This document shows, in pieces, positions 8,763 through 18,187 of a stretch of DNA of 64,000 bases. Source of the stretch: Elusimicrobiota bacterium (GTDB lineage: Bacteria; Elusimicrobiota; Elusimicrobia; Elusimicrobiales; UBA9959); the NCBI GenBank assembly GCA_003482905.1, contig DMXM01000039.1, positions 1-64,000 of the forward strand, in the 5' to 3' direction. Both the position numbers and the translations under genes were made by a program. How positions within the stretch are numbered: position 1 is the stretch's first letter; the number at the start of each line of letters is the position of its first letter. The notes under the pieces are model-generated. The model ran no database searches, was not told the origin of the DNA, and saw nothing but the letters and a program-made list of their open reading frames with translations.

Positions 8763-11700
8763 CTACTTTATTACGGCCATCTTGAAGGTGGCGTCCTTAA
8801 GGTCGGGCGCCTTGCCCGACAGTTCGACGACGCCGTAATAAACGCCGTTGGCCACTTCCTGGCCGCCCTTGTTGTGGCCGTTCCACTCGAAGTAGTTGTA
8901 CTTGCCGCCCACGCAGGTGTTGCTCAGGTCGTTGACCAGCTCTCCGGCCAGCGTGTAGATGCGGATGCGGCAGGGACCGCCGTTGGCCGCGGGCACTTCC
9001 ACATGTATGAACGTGCCGTTGGTGGTCAGCGAGGCCAGGTTGCCAGCGTCATGGTTGTGGGCGGTCACGGTCTTCAGCTTCAGGCTGAAGGGGTTCGGGT
9101 AGTTGAAGACCTTCATCTTGGAACCGGCGAAGGCGTCGCCGGCCACTGAAGGCCGCACCACCGCGAAAGTGCCGGAGGTGCTGCTGCTGGTGGCCTGCGG
9201 GCGCACCACGTACTGGCGCCCGTCGAACACGCCCATGGGGGCGGTACCGGCCTGTTTCACTGAAAGTACCGAGGCCAGTTTCTTAAGCTTCACCTTCACC
9301 GTGCCTTTCACGGGGTTGATGGTGGCCACGCCGGGCACTTCCTCCCACTTGCTGGTGGTGGTGTTGTACTGAGACACCGCCAGGTCATTAAGGTTGGCCG
9401 TGGTCTTGTCGTAGGCCAGGGTAAGTTCGAAGTCCTTGTTCTCGTTGGTGGCTATACTGGACATGGACACCGTGTAGAGGTTGCCGGCGAAGGCGTCGGA
9501 GCCCAGCGCGTTGACCTTGTCCGCCACGGAAGCGTCGTCCTTGCCGGTGCCGGTGAACGTGCACGAGGGAATGGCGCCCGTAGATACCGGCTGCAGCACC
9601 CCTGGCGGGAAGGATAGCGCCGAGAAATCGCCGCCGCTCTTGTCTATGGGGGCCTCGTTGCTCTTGCGGCCGAAGCCGTCGTCGGAGTCGTCGCCGATTA
9701 TAGCGTTGTCTATGTTCTGGTTGGCGTTGCCTTTATAACCCTTGCCGAACAGTATCTCGCGGACCACGCTCTTACCGGAATAAGACAAGGCCGCGCCCTG
9801 CAGCACATAGGTCTTTGTCGGATTGAGAAGGCCGAGCGGGATCTCGCCGTGCAGTTCACCGCTGTTAAGCTTGGTCATGGTGACGGTGGAAACGTGCGCG
9901 GGATCGAAAGGGGATTCGCCCCAGTTGATGAAGCCTGTCTTAAAGTCCTGCGGGTTCAGCACGGTGAACTCGTAGACGTCCTTCTCGGTGTTCATCCTGG
10001 CGAAAACCTCTATATCCAGAGGTTTCGGCAGCATAGTAAAGTCCACGCCGGTAACCACGCCCGCCGTGGCCGTAACCGCCTGGTTAAGCGTATACTTGCC
10101 CGGCACTTTAAGGAACACTTTATACACATGACCGGTAACAAGACCGTTTATGGTATAGGTACCATCCGAACCGGTGACGGCCTTAAGCAGCGGCAGCGGC
10201 GCGGTAGGGTTAGTGCCGTTGTATGTATCGTCGTAAGCGTAGAGAAGCGCGCCCGGCTGCACCTTGGCGAAAGGCAGCTTCTGTGAGTAGACGGTGCCGT
10301 TAATGGAACCCGGGGCCGGGAACAGGAAGAAGGCCTGCTGGTAGATATTGCTGCCGGTCAGGTCCAGTTCAGCGGTGGCGGGAGCGTAACCGTCGGCCGT
10401 AACCTTTATCTTCACAGTGCCGGCGGACAGACCCTCGAAGCGGAAAGCCCCGGTGGAAGTGGTAACCGCCGTGCGGGGCTCTACACCCTCGCCCGCTATC
10501 TCCACGGTAGCTGTAGCCAGCGCTACAGAAGGCGTGGCGCTGCTCTTTACCAGGCCCAGAATGGTGGCGCCCGCGCCTACCAGTGTATCCATGTCTATAT
10601 TAAGCGTGACCGTGGACTTGTTGACGCCGGTGCAGATACGCGTCTGGTAATGCGGGTAATTAGGCGTGGTAAGCACCGCCGTATAGCATTTGGAAGGCCT
10701 CAGGCCGCGGATTTCGTAACCGAAGCCGTTGGCGGAATCCAGCAGGTTCTTGAACGCCGTATAGCCCTGCGCGAAAGCCAGGTTGAAGTCCTGGTCGTGA
10801 ACGGCGATGAAGGCGGGGGACGGCACAACTATGCCGGCCGCGCTGAACTTGCTGTTCTCGTCGTAGAGAGTAAGGAGCGGCAGGTATTCCATGAACCTGT
10901 CAAAGTCGCCTCCGAGCGATTCAAAATCCGCCTGCCTGAAGAAGTTATTCGCCGTTACGGCGCCTTTTGCCGTGGCATTGCCCCAGTCGGACATATCCAC
11001 GGAAGGCGTCATGTTGACGACCACGCCGCTGGACACACCGCCGCCGTAAGGCAAGGCGACCAGCCCGTTCGCGTGGACACTGTCCACAATAACGTTCTTG
11101 CTCGAGGAGATCATGACGAAATGCGGATAAGGCGCGTTGGGAATGGGCGTACCTTCCATCTTGCCGAAGTCGCCGGAACGCATCAGGTAGAGGTCGTAGA
11201 CTACCGGCGAGGGCACCGCGTCGCCGCAGAAACCGCCTGGCCAGCCCTGGCCGCAAGGTCCCTCGGTGCCGGGATCTGTAGGGGGGGAGAAATTGAACCG
11301 CACCGAATCTCCGGAGTCGCCGCCCTTTGAGAGCATTTTCTGTATGGCGGCCCCGTTCAGCACGGTACCGGCCGAAACAGGGAGCACTTTAAAGCCGATC
11401 ATGGCGTCCGAACCGCTCATTACAACGCTGCTGTCCGGGGTTTTAGCGGAGTTGAACTGTATGCCGACGCGCGTGGCATTAACTAGGTTAAGATTGACCG
11501 TGGCCGTGCTGCCGGCTATAACGTTGACCGTGGGGGCAGGCAGGCCCAGGGCGTAATCGAAGGTCACGCCCCCCACGCTGCCGCCGCTGGATCCGACCCT
11601 GAACCGGTTTATACCGGGCAGCACGTCGCTCATGACAAAAGTGCCGTCTTTCTGCAGCTGGCTATTGGACCAGCCGGCATTATTGTCCGCGCCTATCCAG

Positions 11701-13697
11701 ATATACTGGTTGTTGGCCGGGGTGAATACCGTGCCGTCCGGTTTATAGAGCGTACCGGAAACTATGCCGGCCGGGGCGAATTCCATATTTACCACGGCAG
11801 TCCCCGTGGACTCCAGGTGTATGGTGTTGTCGCCGCCGCCCTTGTTGATGCGGCCCCACTTCGTAGCGCTCACATTCATATAATAAGCCGCGCCGCTGGC
11901 CACGTTGACGGAGTAAGTGTAAGAAGCGGCTCCGTTGCCATCTATGGGCGCGAAGTTGCCGCCGCCCTGGCAAGAGAAGGTGCTGTTGCACTGGGAGTAC
12001 AGCGTTACCATTATAGGCGTTTCACGCAGGTCCACGATGCCGGGGAACTTGATAGTGCCGGTCACCAGGCCAGTATGGTTGGTTCCCGTAGGTATTATAT
12101 AGGTAATGGAGGAAAGCTGCACGCCGGCCCCGTCAAGCACAGGCGCCCCGGAGCTGTCATACACATGCAACATCTGGCCGTCGTTGGTGGCGGGGTCTGT
12201 GTCCACGGTAACGCGGTAGTCGTCCACGCCGGTACCGTAGCAGTGGGCCTGCATCCAGTTGCCGCCGCTCATGTTCATTCCCCACGCCGGCGACTGGCCG
12301 TCAACGCCGCTATTGAAGCCGGCGTTCGAATTGCCGCCGTTGGAGAAAGGGGTCCAGACGTTTATAGTGTAATTGCCGCTGGGCAGGCCGTCCACCAGCG
12401 CATAGCCGGTGGTGGCGTTGAAGTTAGCGTTGGCAAAGCCGGGAGTGGAAACGTAGTCGGAGTAGTTGTTGCTCTGGCAGCTGGTCGGTGTCTTGGGCCA
12501 GGGGGAACCGTCGGGATTGATGTTGACTGTAGAGTTAGGGATAGCGGAACCGTTGCTGGCCTTAACATACACGCTTATATTGCCGGCGCTCCTTGGCATC
12601 CGCGCGAGCTGCAAAGTGACATACGTCACATCGGCCGAACTGATATACAGGAAATCGTTGGCCCCGGGAGCCGGGGGCGGAGGATTGGACAGGCACAGGT
12701 CCTGCGTAAGGCCGGGGTTGCGGGAAGGCGCGAAGCAGCCCACCGGCCCGGAATTCTGGCGCCAGGAACAGCCGCCCATCACTTCGGCGTAATAGGTAAC
12801 GCCGGGGATCAGGCCAAAGAGCTGGAAGCGGCCATTATCGTCGCTGTTGGCCCAGATGGTGGAATTGCCGTAGCTGGGATTGCAATAGTGGAAATTAATG
12901 CCCATGTGGGGCAGGGTGTTGGTGGAGTAGCCCACTTCCTGTATAACGCCTTCTACGCCGTCTGTCGCCCTGGCACCGGAGTTCTGGCTAACGTTATTCT
13001 CCACGCGGGTCGGGGGCACGGAGTTGTCAAAATCGGCGGAGGTGAAAATTATGGGCGAAGTGCCTGACCCCAGCGCCGTCATAACATTCCTGTTTATGCC
13101 GCGGTTCTTTTCGGGGTCGTAAATGCCTATATTGTAGGTATTTGCCTCGGCGTAAGGCACATTGTCCACGGTAAGCGTGCCGACTCCGGTGTCGTTGGAC
13201 TGGGTTATGCCGAAAAAGCCGGGCTCCTGCAACCCCATAACGTTAACGCCGCCAAAAAGGACTTTACTAAAGGTAGCATGAGTGAACGGCAACCTGATCT
13301 GTCCCACATTAACCTGGTCGTTCATTACGGTAACCGTGGAAGAAAGCGGCATCCCCGGCATGGTCCAGAAATAGCGCTGCACCGACGGGTCTGGGTTATT
13401 GAACTGGTCGCGCATGGTCGGAGAATAGCCATGCTTGTTAACGTATAGGTTATAACTCAGACCGGTACTGACAGTAAATGTATAAACGCCGGTGGCGTCC
13501 GTCACCGCGGCAGTAGAATTTGACGTGGGACCGTTCATGCCGTAATTTACCAGCATGACGTCGGCCCCGCTTACGGGAGTGTGGTTGGCGATCTCAACGC
13601 GAACCCGGATAGTGGTGGTTGTCCCTACGGCCCAGGCGAGGCCCGAGGAAACCGCCGCGAGAGTTGCCGCCAGGATTATTTTATTGAACAAGCGCAT
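8763..13697 (-). CDS. Giant secreted protein with carboxypeptidase-regulatory-like repeats and FlgD-like C-terminal domain
   Basis: The chosen start (13697, GGAGG just upstream) gives 1644 residues with signal peptide MRLFNKIILAATLAAVSSGL. The body contains repeated small beta-sandwich units of the carboxypeptidase-D regulatory type. Each has a pattern like TDATGVYTF...GLSYNLYV, seen near residues 45-80, DDNGRFQLFGLIPG, STGAFRFEGLSAG and SDGTYTINGLVTGHVYKV. The last 100 residues carry the NYPNPF motif followed by VRIYTLAGELV-like and GQEVANGVYYGVV-like segments, the FlgD/type IX sorting-like Ig domain. No enzyme domain is recognised. Likely a surface or adhesin-type protein; the first gene of the four-gene envelope operon. 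The longer reading frame to 13778 adds 27 residues with no signal peptide and is rejected. Confidence 0.8.
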   Translation of the reverse strand: MRLFNKIILAATLAAVSSGLAWAVGTTTTIRVRVEIANHTPVSGADVMLVNYGMNGPTSNSTAAVTDATGVYTFTVSTGLSYNLYVNKHGYSPTMRDQFNNPDPSVQRYFWTMPGMPLSSTVTVMNDQVNVGQIRLPFTHATFSKVLFGGVNVMGLQEPGFFGITQSNDTGVGTLTVDNVPYAEANTYNIGIYDPEKNRGINRNVMTALGSGTSPIIFTSADFDNSVPPTRVENNVSQNSGARATDGVEGVIQEVGYSTNTLPHMGINFHYCNPSYGNSTIWANSDDNGRFQLFGLIPGVTYYAEVMGGCSWRQNSGPVGCFAPSRNPGLTQDLCLSNPPPPAPGANDFLYISSADVTYVTLQLARMPRSAGNISVYVKASNGSAIPNSTVNINPDGSPWPKTPTSCQSNNYSDYVSTPGFANANFNATTGYALVDGLPSGNYTINVWTPFSNGGNSNAGFNSGVDGQSPAWGMNMSGGNWMQAHCYGTGVDDYRVTVDTDPATNDGQMLHVYDSSGAPVLDGAGVQLSSITYIIPTGTNHTGLVTGTIKFPGIVDLRETPIMVTLYSQCNSTFSCQGGGNFAPIDGNGAASYTYSVNVASGAAYYMNVSATKWGRINKGGGDNTIHLESTGTAVVNMEFAPAGIVSGTLYKPDGTVFTPANNQYIWIGADNNAGWSNSQLQKDGTFVMSDVLPGINRFRVGSSGGSVGGVTFDYALGLPAPTVNVIAGSTATVNLNLVNATRVGIQFNSAKTPDSSVVMSGSDAMIGFKVLPVSAGTVLNGAAIQKMLSKGGDSGDSVRFNFSPPTDPGTEGPCGQGWPGGFCGDAVPSPVVYDLYLMRSGDFGKMEGTPIPNAPYPHFVMISSSKNVIVDSVHANGLVALPYGGGVSSGVVVNMTPSVDMSDWGNATAKGAVTANNFFRQADFESLGGDFDRFMEYLPLLTLYDENSKFSAAGIVVPSPAFIAVHDQDFNLAFAQGYTAFKNLLDSANGFGYEIRGLRPSKCYTAVLTTPNYPHYQTRICTGVNKSTVTLNIDMDTLVGAGATILGLVKSSATPSVALATATVEIAGEGVEPRTAVTTSTGAFRFEGLSAGTVKIKVTADGYAPATAELDLTGSNIYQQAFFLFPAPGSINGTVYSQKLPFAKVQPGALLYAYDDTYNGTNPTAPLPLLKAVTGSDGTYTINGLVTGHVYKVFLKVPGKYTLNQAVTATAGVVTGVDFTMLPKPLDIEVFARMNTEKDVYEFTVLNPQDFKTGFINWGESPFDPAHVSTVTMTKLNSGELHGEIPLGLLNPTKTYVLQGAALSYSGKSVVREILFGKGYKGNANQNIDNAIIGDDSDDGFGRKSNEAPIDKSGGDFSALSFPPGVLQPVSTGAIPSCTFTGTGKDDASVADKVNALGSDAFAGNLYTVSMSSIATNENKDFELTLAYDKTTANLNDLAVSQYNTTTSKWEEVPGVATINPVKGTVKVKLKKLASVLSVKQAGTAPMGVFDGRQYVVRPQATSSSTSGTFAVVRPSVAGDAFAGSKMKVFNYPNPFSLKLKTVTAHNHDAGNLASLTTNGTFIHVEVPAANGGPCRIRIYTLAGELVNDLSNTCVGGKYNYFEWNGHNKGGQEVANGVYYGVVELSGKAPDLKDATFKMAVIK

Positions 13698-13801
13698 AGT
13701 CCCTCCGTAATAAGCGCGCCCGCCTGCGGGCGGCGCGGTACAAATTAAAAAACATTTTAGTGGGCAATCCCACCCCATGATGAATCACGCAACCTGGCAA
13801 A

Positions 13802-13829
13802 GATATAACAATTGGTTGACATCTGTCAA
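13802..13829 (-). promoter_or_regulatory. Promoter of the envelope operon with inverted repeat over the -35
   Basis: On the minus strand TTGACA (13824-13829), a 16-base spacer and TATATC (13802-13807) lie about 105 bases upstream of the giant gene. The -35 is part of a perfect inverted repeat GTTGACA-TC-TGTCAAC (13815-13830), which could be an operator. The operator role is a guess. Confidence 0.5.
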
Positions 13830-13958
13830 CGATATTTTAGCGAGCTGAATACCCCCCTTCCTCATTTCATATTGTAGACCGCCGAACTTAGAAAAAACTC
13901 AGGCCGGGTTCAGGTTTTCCTCAAAAAATCCCGCCCGACCGTAATTTTCGCCGTCTGT

Positions 13959-13995
13959 TTGTTTTGAGCGCCAAATAAGGGATAATCTATATACA
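13959..13995 (+). promoter_or_regulatory. prfC promoter region with very short or no leader
   Basis: Two readings fit. TTGTTT (13959-13964), 18 bases and TAATCT (13983-13988) would give a 7-base leader. TATACA at 13990-13995 would start transcription exactly at the ATG (14002). No Shine-Dalgarno is visible ahead of the ATG in either case. Confidence 0.45.
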
Positions 13996-14001
13996 GTCAC
14001 C

Positions 14002-15588
14002 ATGAACGAGATCTTAAGACGGCGCACTTTCGCCATAATTTCCCACCCCGACGCCGGCAAGACCACCTTGACGGAGAAGCTGCTGCTTTACGGCGGGGCG
14101 CTGCACCTGGCCGGCACCGTCACGGCCCGCAAGAACCAGCGCGCCACCGCCTCCGACTGGATGGAACTGGAGAAGAAGCGCGGCATCTCCATCAGCTCCA
14201 CGGTGCTGCAGTTCGACTACGCCGGCTTCCGCATAAACCTGCTGGACACCCCCGGCCACCGCGACTTTTCCGAGGACACCTACCGCGTGCTCACCGCCGT
14301 GGACGCGGCCATAATGGTGATAGACGCGGGCAAGGGCATAGAGGCGCAGACGCTGAAGCTTTTCGAGGTCTGCCGCCGCCGTCACATCCCAATATTCACG
14401 TTCATGAATAAGCTGGACCGGCCCTCGCGCGAGCCGCTGGAACTGATAGACGAGCTGGAGAAAGTGCTGGGGCTCAAGCCCTTCCCGGTGAACTGGCCGA
14501 TGGGCAACGGCAAGGATTTCCGCGGCGTCTACGACCGCATGACGCGGCAGGCGCATTTATTCGAACGCACCCCCGGCGGCGCCTACAAGGCCGGCGTGGA
14601 GACGGCCGGCCTGGAAGACCCGCTGATAAAGGACAAGCTGGACCCGGTCAGCTACGCCAATTTTATAGACGAAGCGGGCATGCTGGACCTGGCCGGCACC
14701 GCCTACGACCAGGAAGCCGTGCTGGCCGGAGAGGTCACGCCGGTGTTCTTCGGCAGCGCGGTCAACAATTTCGGCATACAACTGATGCTGGACGGCTTTG
14801 TGGAGCACTCGGCCCCGCCGGGCCCGCGGGACGCCGGCATCAACTCCATAAGCCCCGAGACCCCGGAGTTCTCCGGCTTCATATTCAAGATACAGGGCAA
14901 CATGAACCCCCGCCACCGCGACAAGGTGGCCTTTGTGCGGGTCTGCTCGGGCAAATTCACGCGCGACATGACCGTGCACCACATGGGCGACGGCAGGAAG
15001 GTGCGGCTGTCCAATTCCAATAAGCTTTTCGGCCAGGACCGCGAAACGGTGGACGAGGCCTGGCCCGGCGACATCGTGGGCCTGGTGGGCCACCAGGACT
15101 ACAAGATAGGCGACACGCTGACCGAGGACCCGGCCATAGTTTTCAACGAGATCCCCCGCTTCCCGCCAGAATGTTTCACCTACCTGACCAACCCGGTGCC
15201 GTCCAAGTTCAAGCCTTTCAGGATGGGCCTGGAGCAGCTGATGCTGGAGGGCGTGGTGCAGCAGTTCCAGGTGAAGGACGCGCCCAGTTCCTCCCCGCTG
15301 CTGGCGGCCGTGGGGCCGCTGCAGTTCGAGGTGACGCAGTACAGGCTGGAAGAGGAATACGGCGTAAAGTCGGTGATAGAGCCGGCCCCGTGGCAGTTTG
15401 TGCGCTGGCTGGACGCGGACGGCGCGGCGCAGCTGTCTTCCGGCATGATACACCTGGGCGACAACGTGCGGCTGGGTTCCGACTCGGACGGCAACCCGGT
15501 GATATTCTTCCCCACGCCCTGGGCGCTGAAATACTTCTGCGACACCAATAAGAAGATCAGCCTCTACGAACTGCCCCCGCGGCCCTGA
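14002..15588 (+). CDS. prfC: Peptide chain release factor 3
   Basis: This 528-residue GTPase removes RF1/RF2 from the ribosome after peptide release. G1 is HPDAGKTT (residues 15-22), switch region RGISI, G3 DTPGHRDFSEDTYR, G4 NKLD. The spacing and the AGTVTARKNQRATASDW segment match RF3 rather than EF-G. The EF-G-like domain II and the RF3-specific C-terminal domain (FTYLTNPVPSKFKPF onward) are present, and the length matches the family (about 525-530). It is monocistronic and followed by a strong terminator. Confidence 0.97.
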   Translation: MNEILRRRTFAIISHPDAGKTTLTEKLLLYGGALHLAGTVTARKNQRATASDWMELEKKRGISISSTVLQFDYAGFRINLLDTPGHRDFSEDTYRVLTAVDAAIMVIDAGKGIEAQTLKLFEVCRRRHIPIFTFMNKLDRPSREPLELIDELEKVLGLKPFPVNWPMGNGKDFRGVYDRMTRQAHLFERTPGGAYKAGVETAGLEDPLIKDKLDPVSYANFIDEAGMLDLAGTAYDQEAVLAGEVTPVFFGSAVNNFGIQLMLDGFVEHSAPPGPRDAGINSISPETPEFSGFIFKIQGNMNPRHRDKVAFVRVCSGKFTRDMTVHHMGDGRKVRLSNSNKLFGQDRETVDEAWPGDIVGLVGHQDYKIGDTLTEDPAIVFNEIPRFPPECFTYLTNPVPSKFKPFRMGLEQLMLEGVVQQFQVKDAPSSSPLLAAVGPLQFEVTQYRLEEEYGVKSVIEPAPWQFVRWLDADGAAQLSSGMIHLGDNVRLGSDSDGNPVIFFPTPWALKYFCDTNKKISLYELPPRP

Positions 15589-15610
15589 CCGCCGGCCAGC
15601 CGCCCCAGCC

Positions 15611-15668
15611 CCAAAAGGAGCCAGCCTCCTTTTGAATTCAAAAAGGAGGCTGGCTCCTTTTGGGTTGC
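15611..15668 (+). terminator. Very long hairpin terminator after prfC
   Basis: A 23-base arm (15611-15633) pairs with 15640-15663 around GAATTC, with a single bulged A. The stem contains GGAGCCAGCC / GGCTGGCTCC and ends in TTTTGGGTTGCTTTT. The A/T runs at both ends of the GC core would allow bidirectional function. Confidence 0.85.
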
Positions 15669-15725
15669 TTTTGGGTTGACCGCCTCTTATCAAGCGGCCC
15701 CCGATGTAATATAATATCCCCAGCA

Positions 15726-16769
15726 ATGATCACACGCTTTTTCATTACCCTGTTTTTCGCTTTTCTCTGCTCCGGGACGGCTTCCGCCGCCGCTCCCGCT
15801 CTGAACACCCGCTGCTTTGACGGCGCTGGCGCCTGCGCCGACCAGGAGCCCGCTCCGGTGCCGGAGCCGGCCGACCCGGCCCCCATGGCGGCAACAAAAC
15901 CGGTGGTCATATCCATAGTGGGCGTTGAATTTACCGAGATAGGCCTGGGCAAGCTGGAACTGGCCTATTTCCAGGGCATAGTGGATCATTTCAAGCCGGG
16001 GAAGGTCCTGGACGAGGATATGTTCGCCTCCTGTATCGCCAGCGTGGGGGCCGAGGCCGAGACATCCGGCGTGTATTCCAGGTTCCCCGACGATTACCTG
16101 GACGCCAACCTGCGGGCCGTTCTGCCGGCGGGTAAATACGAGTTGGTGCCGGTGCGCTGGTCCCGCGACCCGGACGAAAGCGACGTAGCGGTACCAATCG
16201 TTGAAAAAGAGATAAAAAGGATATTCGCCGCGGCCAAAAGCGAGGGCCGGCCGGTGTACCTTGTAGCCCACAGCTGGGGCACGGTGCTGGCCCATACGGT
16301 GCTGCACCGGCTGGCGGTTGCGAGCCCGGAGGTGAGAATAGAAAAGCTGATAACCCTGGGCTCACCCCTGGTGCCGGGCCACTGGTGGCTGAACATATTC
16401 ATGAAACTGCAGATAAACGCCGGGCATCTGCAGCAGCACGTCACCAAGCCCGCCAACGTGGGCTACTGGGTGAACCTCTGGGCGAAGAACGATTTTTTCT
16501 CCAACGAGATACTGGCCGCGGACAAGAACGGGCTGCAGGACGACTGGACCGTAAAGGTGGAGGAGCAGATAAATCTGGCCGCCGATCTGGACCATTCGCT
16601 GCGCGACGACGCTATAAGGGACTTGTTCTTCCTTAAGAACCTCAAGAATTGGCATTTCGCCTACATATACGATTTCAAGCTTTTCTCTAAAACCCTGAGG
16701 AAAGACTTCAAACAGAGCATATTCTCCCCGGTAATTACCGAAGAGCTGGCGGCCCACCCCGCCCGCTGA
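15726..16769 (+). CDS. Secreted alpha/beta-hydrolase, lipase-like
   Basis: From the ATG at 15726 the protein has 347 residues and a signal peptide (MITRFFITLFFAFLCSGTASA). The longer frame from 15660 has no signal peptide and starts inside the terminator. The nucleophile elbow is AHSWGT (a GxSxG variant with Ala in first place), following VYLVAHSW, and a downstream LITLGSPLVPGHWW resembles the oxyanion/aspartate region of lipases and PGAP1-like esterases. A low-complexity Pro/Ala linker follows the signal peptide. A TATAAT at 15710-15715 suggests a leader of only about 4 bases. Substrate is unknown; esterase or lipase is a family-level inference. Confidence 0.75.
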   Translation: MITRFFITLFFAFLCSGTASAAAPALNTRCFDGAGACADQEPAPVPEPADPAPMAATKPVVISIVGVEFTEIGLGKLELAYFQGIVDHFKPGKVLDEDMFASCIASVGAEAETSGVYSRFPDDYLDANLRAVLPAGKYELVPVRWSRDPDESDVAVPIVEKEIKRIFAAAKSEGRPVYLVAHSWGTVLAHTVLHRLAVASPEVRIEKLITLGSPLVPGHWWLNIFMKLQINAGHLQQHVTKPANVGYWVNLWAKNDFFSNEILAADKNGLQDDWTVKVEEQINLAADLDHSLRDDAIRDLFFLKNLKNWHFAYIYDFKLFSKTLRKDFKQSIFSPVITEELAAHPAR

Positions 16770-16857
16770 TCCGTTCCTCCGCCCCCAACCACCCGCATAG
16801 AGCGGCTTTGCCGCGCCGCTATAGCCGCCAGCCTCAATAAAGCCAGGCAAACAGGGG

Positions 16858-18057
16858 TTAAATTCTCTTTACGGGCCTATATTCTTTCAGCGGATCCACC
16901 GGCTGGGAGTAGGGCCCGGCCCAGGTCTTGTTGAATATATCTTCTATAACGGCGGCGGCCGCCCGGCCTTTTACGAAGACGGCCACCCCGCGGGAAGTGA
17001 GGAAGTAACCGGGACCCCAATTGGAGGTGGTTATATACCCGGTTTCCCCGTCCACCAGCAGGTATTTAAGATGCTCCACCCGCGCGAACGGGATAAGGCC
17101 GGAACTATGCTGGGGGATAGAGGCAATTTTTATATGGATATTCTCGGTTTTTGACAGGGCTTTTATATCGCGGTCGGCTTTGCCGCCCATGGCCCAGTCG
17201 GCGAAGACCAGTTCCACCTTTACTCCGCGGGCGGCGGCTTTCCTGAAGGCCGTGTCCAGGTCGGCCCAGCGCTTCGAACCGTGTTCTTCCAGCGAATAGG
17301 TCATGACCTGGCCGCGCACCGTGCGTTTGGCTTTATCCAGCAGGTTCAGCAATTCATTTATCTCCGTATCGGCGCCCTTGGGGACGAAATTCACCGGGCT
17401 GAAAGCCAGGCTGTATGAGACCTCCGCGCCGTTGAGAACGGCTTTCTCCGGCTTGGCGGAGGTAATGGCGGCTTTGCTTTTTTTAGCGAACATTCTCCTG
17501 GGCTCGGCGCCGCCCGCCAATGCCCAGTCCGCCTCGAAAACTATAGCCAGGTCCGCCGCGGCTTTGGAGCTCTTCAGCCTGAGCCCCAGTTCGTGTATGT
17601 GTTTGAGCGAGCGCCAGTCGAAGTTCTGGCTGCCGACGTAAACCTCGACCCCGTCCACTATAAAGAACTTGGCATGCTGTACCCCGCCGCCGGCTTTCTT
17701 AAAATCTATTACGCTGGTCTCTACGCCGGCCTCTTTTAGGGCCGGCAGGGACTTTCCGCTCTCCTTCATCATTACCTTGTCCACCATAAAGCGCACTTTT
17801 ACGCCTCTTTTGGCCGCGTCCTTTACCGCGGAGAGCACCGGTTCAAGCACTTCCCCGGCCAGGTCGGCTATGTAGAACTGCTCGATATCCAGGGTCTTTT
17901 TGGCCGAGCCTATCATAGCCAGCCATACGGCGGCCGGCCTGGCCGCCAGTGTGGAGCCGTATACCGTTTCGTCCGGCGCGCTCTCGACGAACTGGATTTC
18001 AGCCGCCTTAAGCGGCAGGGCCGCCGCGAAAATTAAAGCCAGTAATATTTTTCTCAT
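16858..18057 (-). CDS. Secreted phospholipase D-like protein (two HKD motifs)
   Basis: The ATG at 18057 (AGGAG upstream) gives 399 residues with signal peptide MRKILLALIFAAALPLKA; the longer frame adds 50 residues of non-coding character. Two HxKxxxxD motifs are intact: HAKFFIVD followed by GSQNFDWRS, and HLKYLLVD followed by TTSNWGPGYF. These form one active site in PLD-superfamily enzymes. The arrangement, including GSQNFDWRSL, resembles the PLD3/PLD4 and bacterial endonuclease/phospholipase group, so the substrate could be phospholipid or nucleic acid. It is exported, probably to the periplasm. Divergent from the M20 gene. Confidence 0.85.
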   Translation of the reverse strand: MRKILLALIFAAALPLKAAEIQFVESAPDETVYGSTLAARPAAVWLAMIGSAKKTLDIEQFYIADLAGEVLEPVLSAVKDAAKRGVKVRFMVDKVMMKESGKSLPALKEAGVETSVIDFKKAGGGVQHAKFFIVDGVEVYVGSQNFDWRSLKHIHELGLRLKSSKAAADLAIVFEADWALAGGAEPRRMFAKKSKAAITSAKPEKAVLNGAEVSYSLAFSPVNFVPKGADTEINELLNLLDKAKRTVRGQVMTYSLEEHGSKRWADLDTAFRKAAARGVKVELVFADWAMGGKADRDIKALSKTENIHIKIASIPQHSSGLIPFARVEHLKYLLVDGETGYITTSNWGPGYFLTSRGVAVFVKGRAAAAVIEDIFNKTWAGPYSQPVDPLKEYRPVKRI

Positions 18058-18135
18058 CTCTCTCCTGTTTCCGCCGCCGCGGCCCATGGCCGGTCCAATG
18101 GGAAAATTATACATTATGGGCCGCGCGCCGGCGCA

Positions 18136-18164
18136 TTGCTTTGGTCCTGCCCAATAGGTATACT
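18136..18164 (+). promoter_or_regulatory. Promoter of the M20 peptidase gene
   Basis: TTGCTT (18136-18141), a 17-base spacer and TATACT (18159-18164) precede the gene by about 24 bases. The -10 lies in the divergent intergenic region ahead of an AGGAG ribosome binding site. Confidence 0.65.
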
Positions 18165-18187
18165 TTTTTAAGCCCCAGGAGAAAAAG

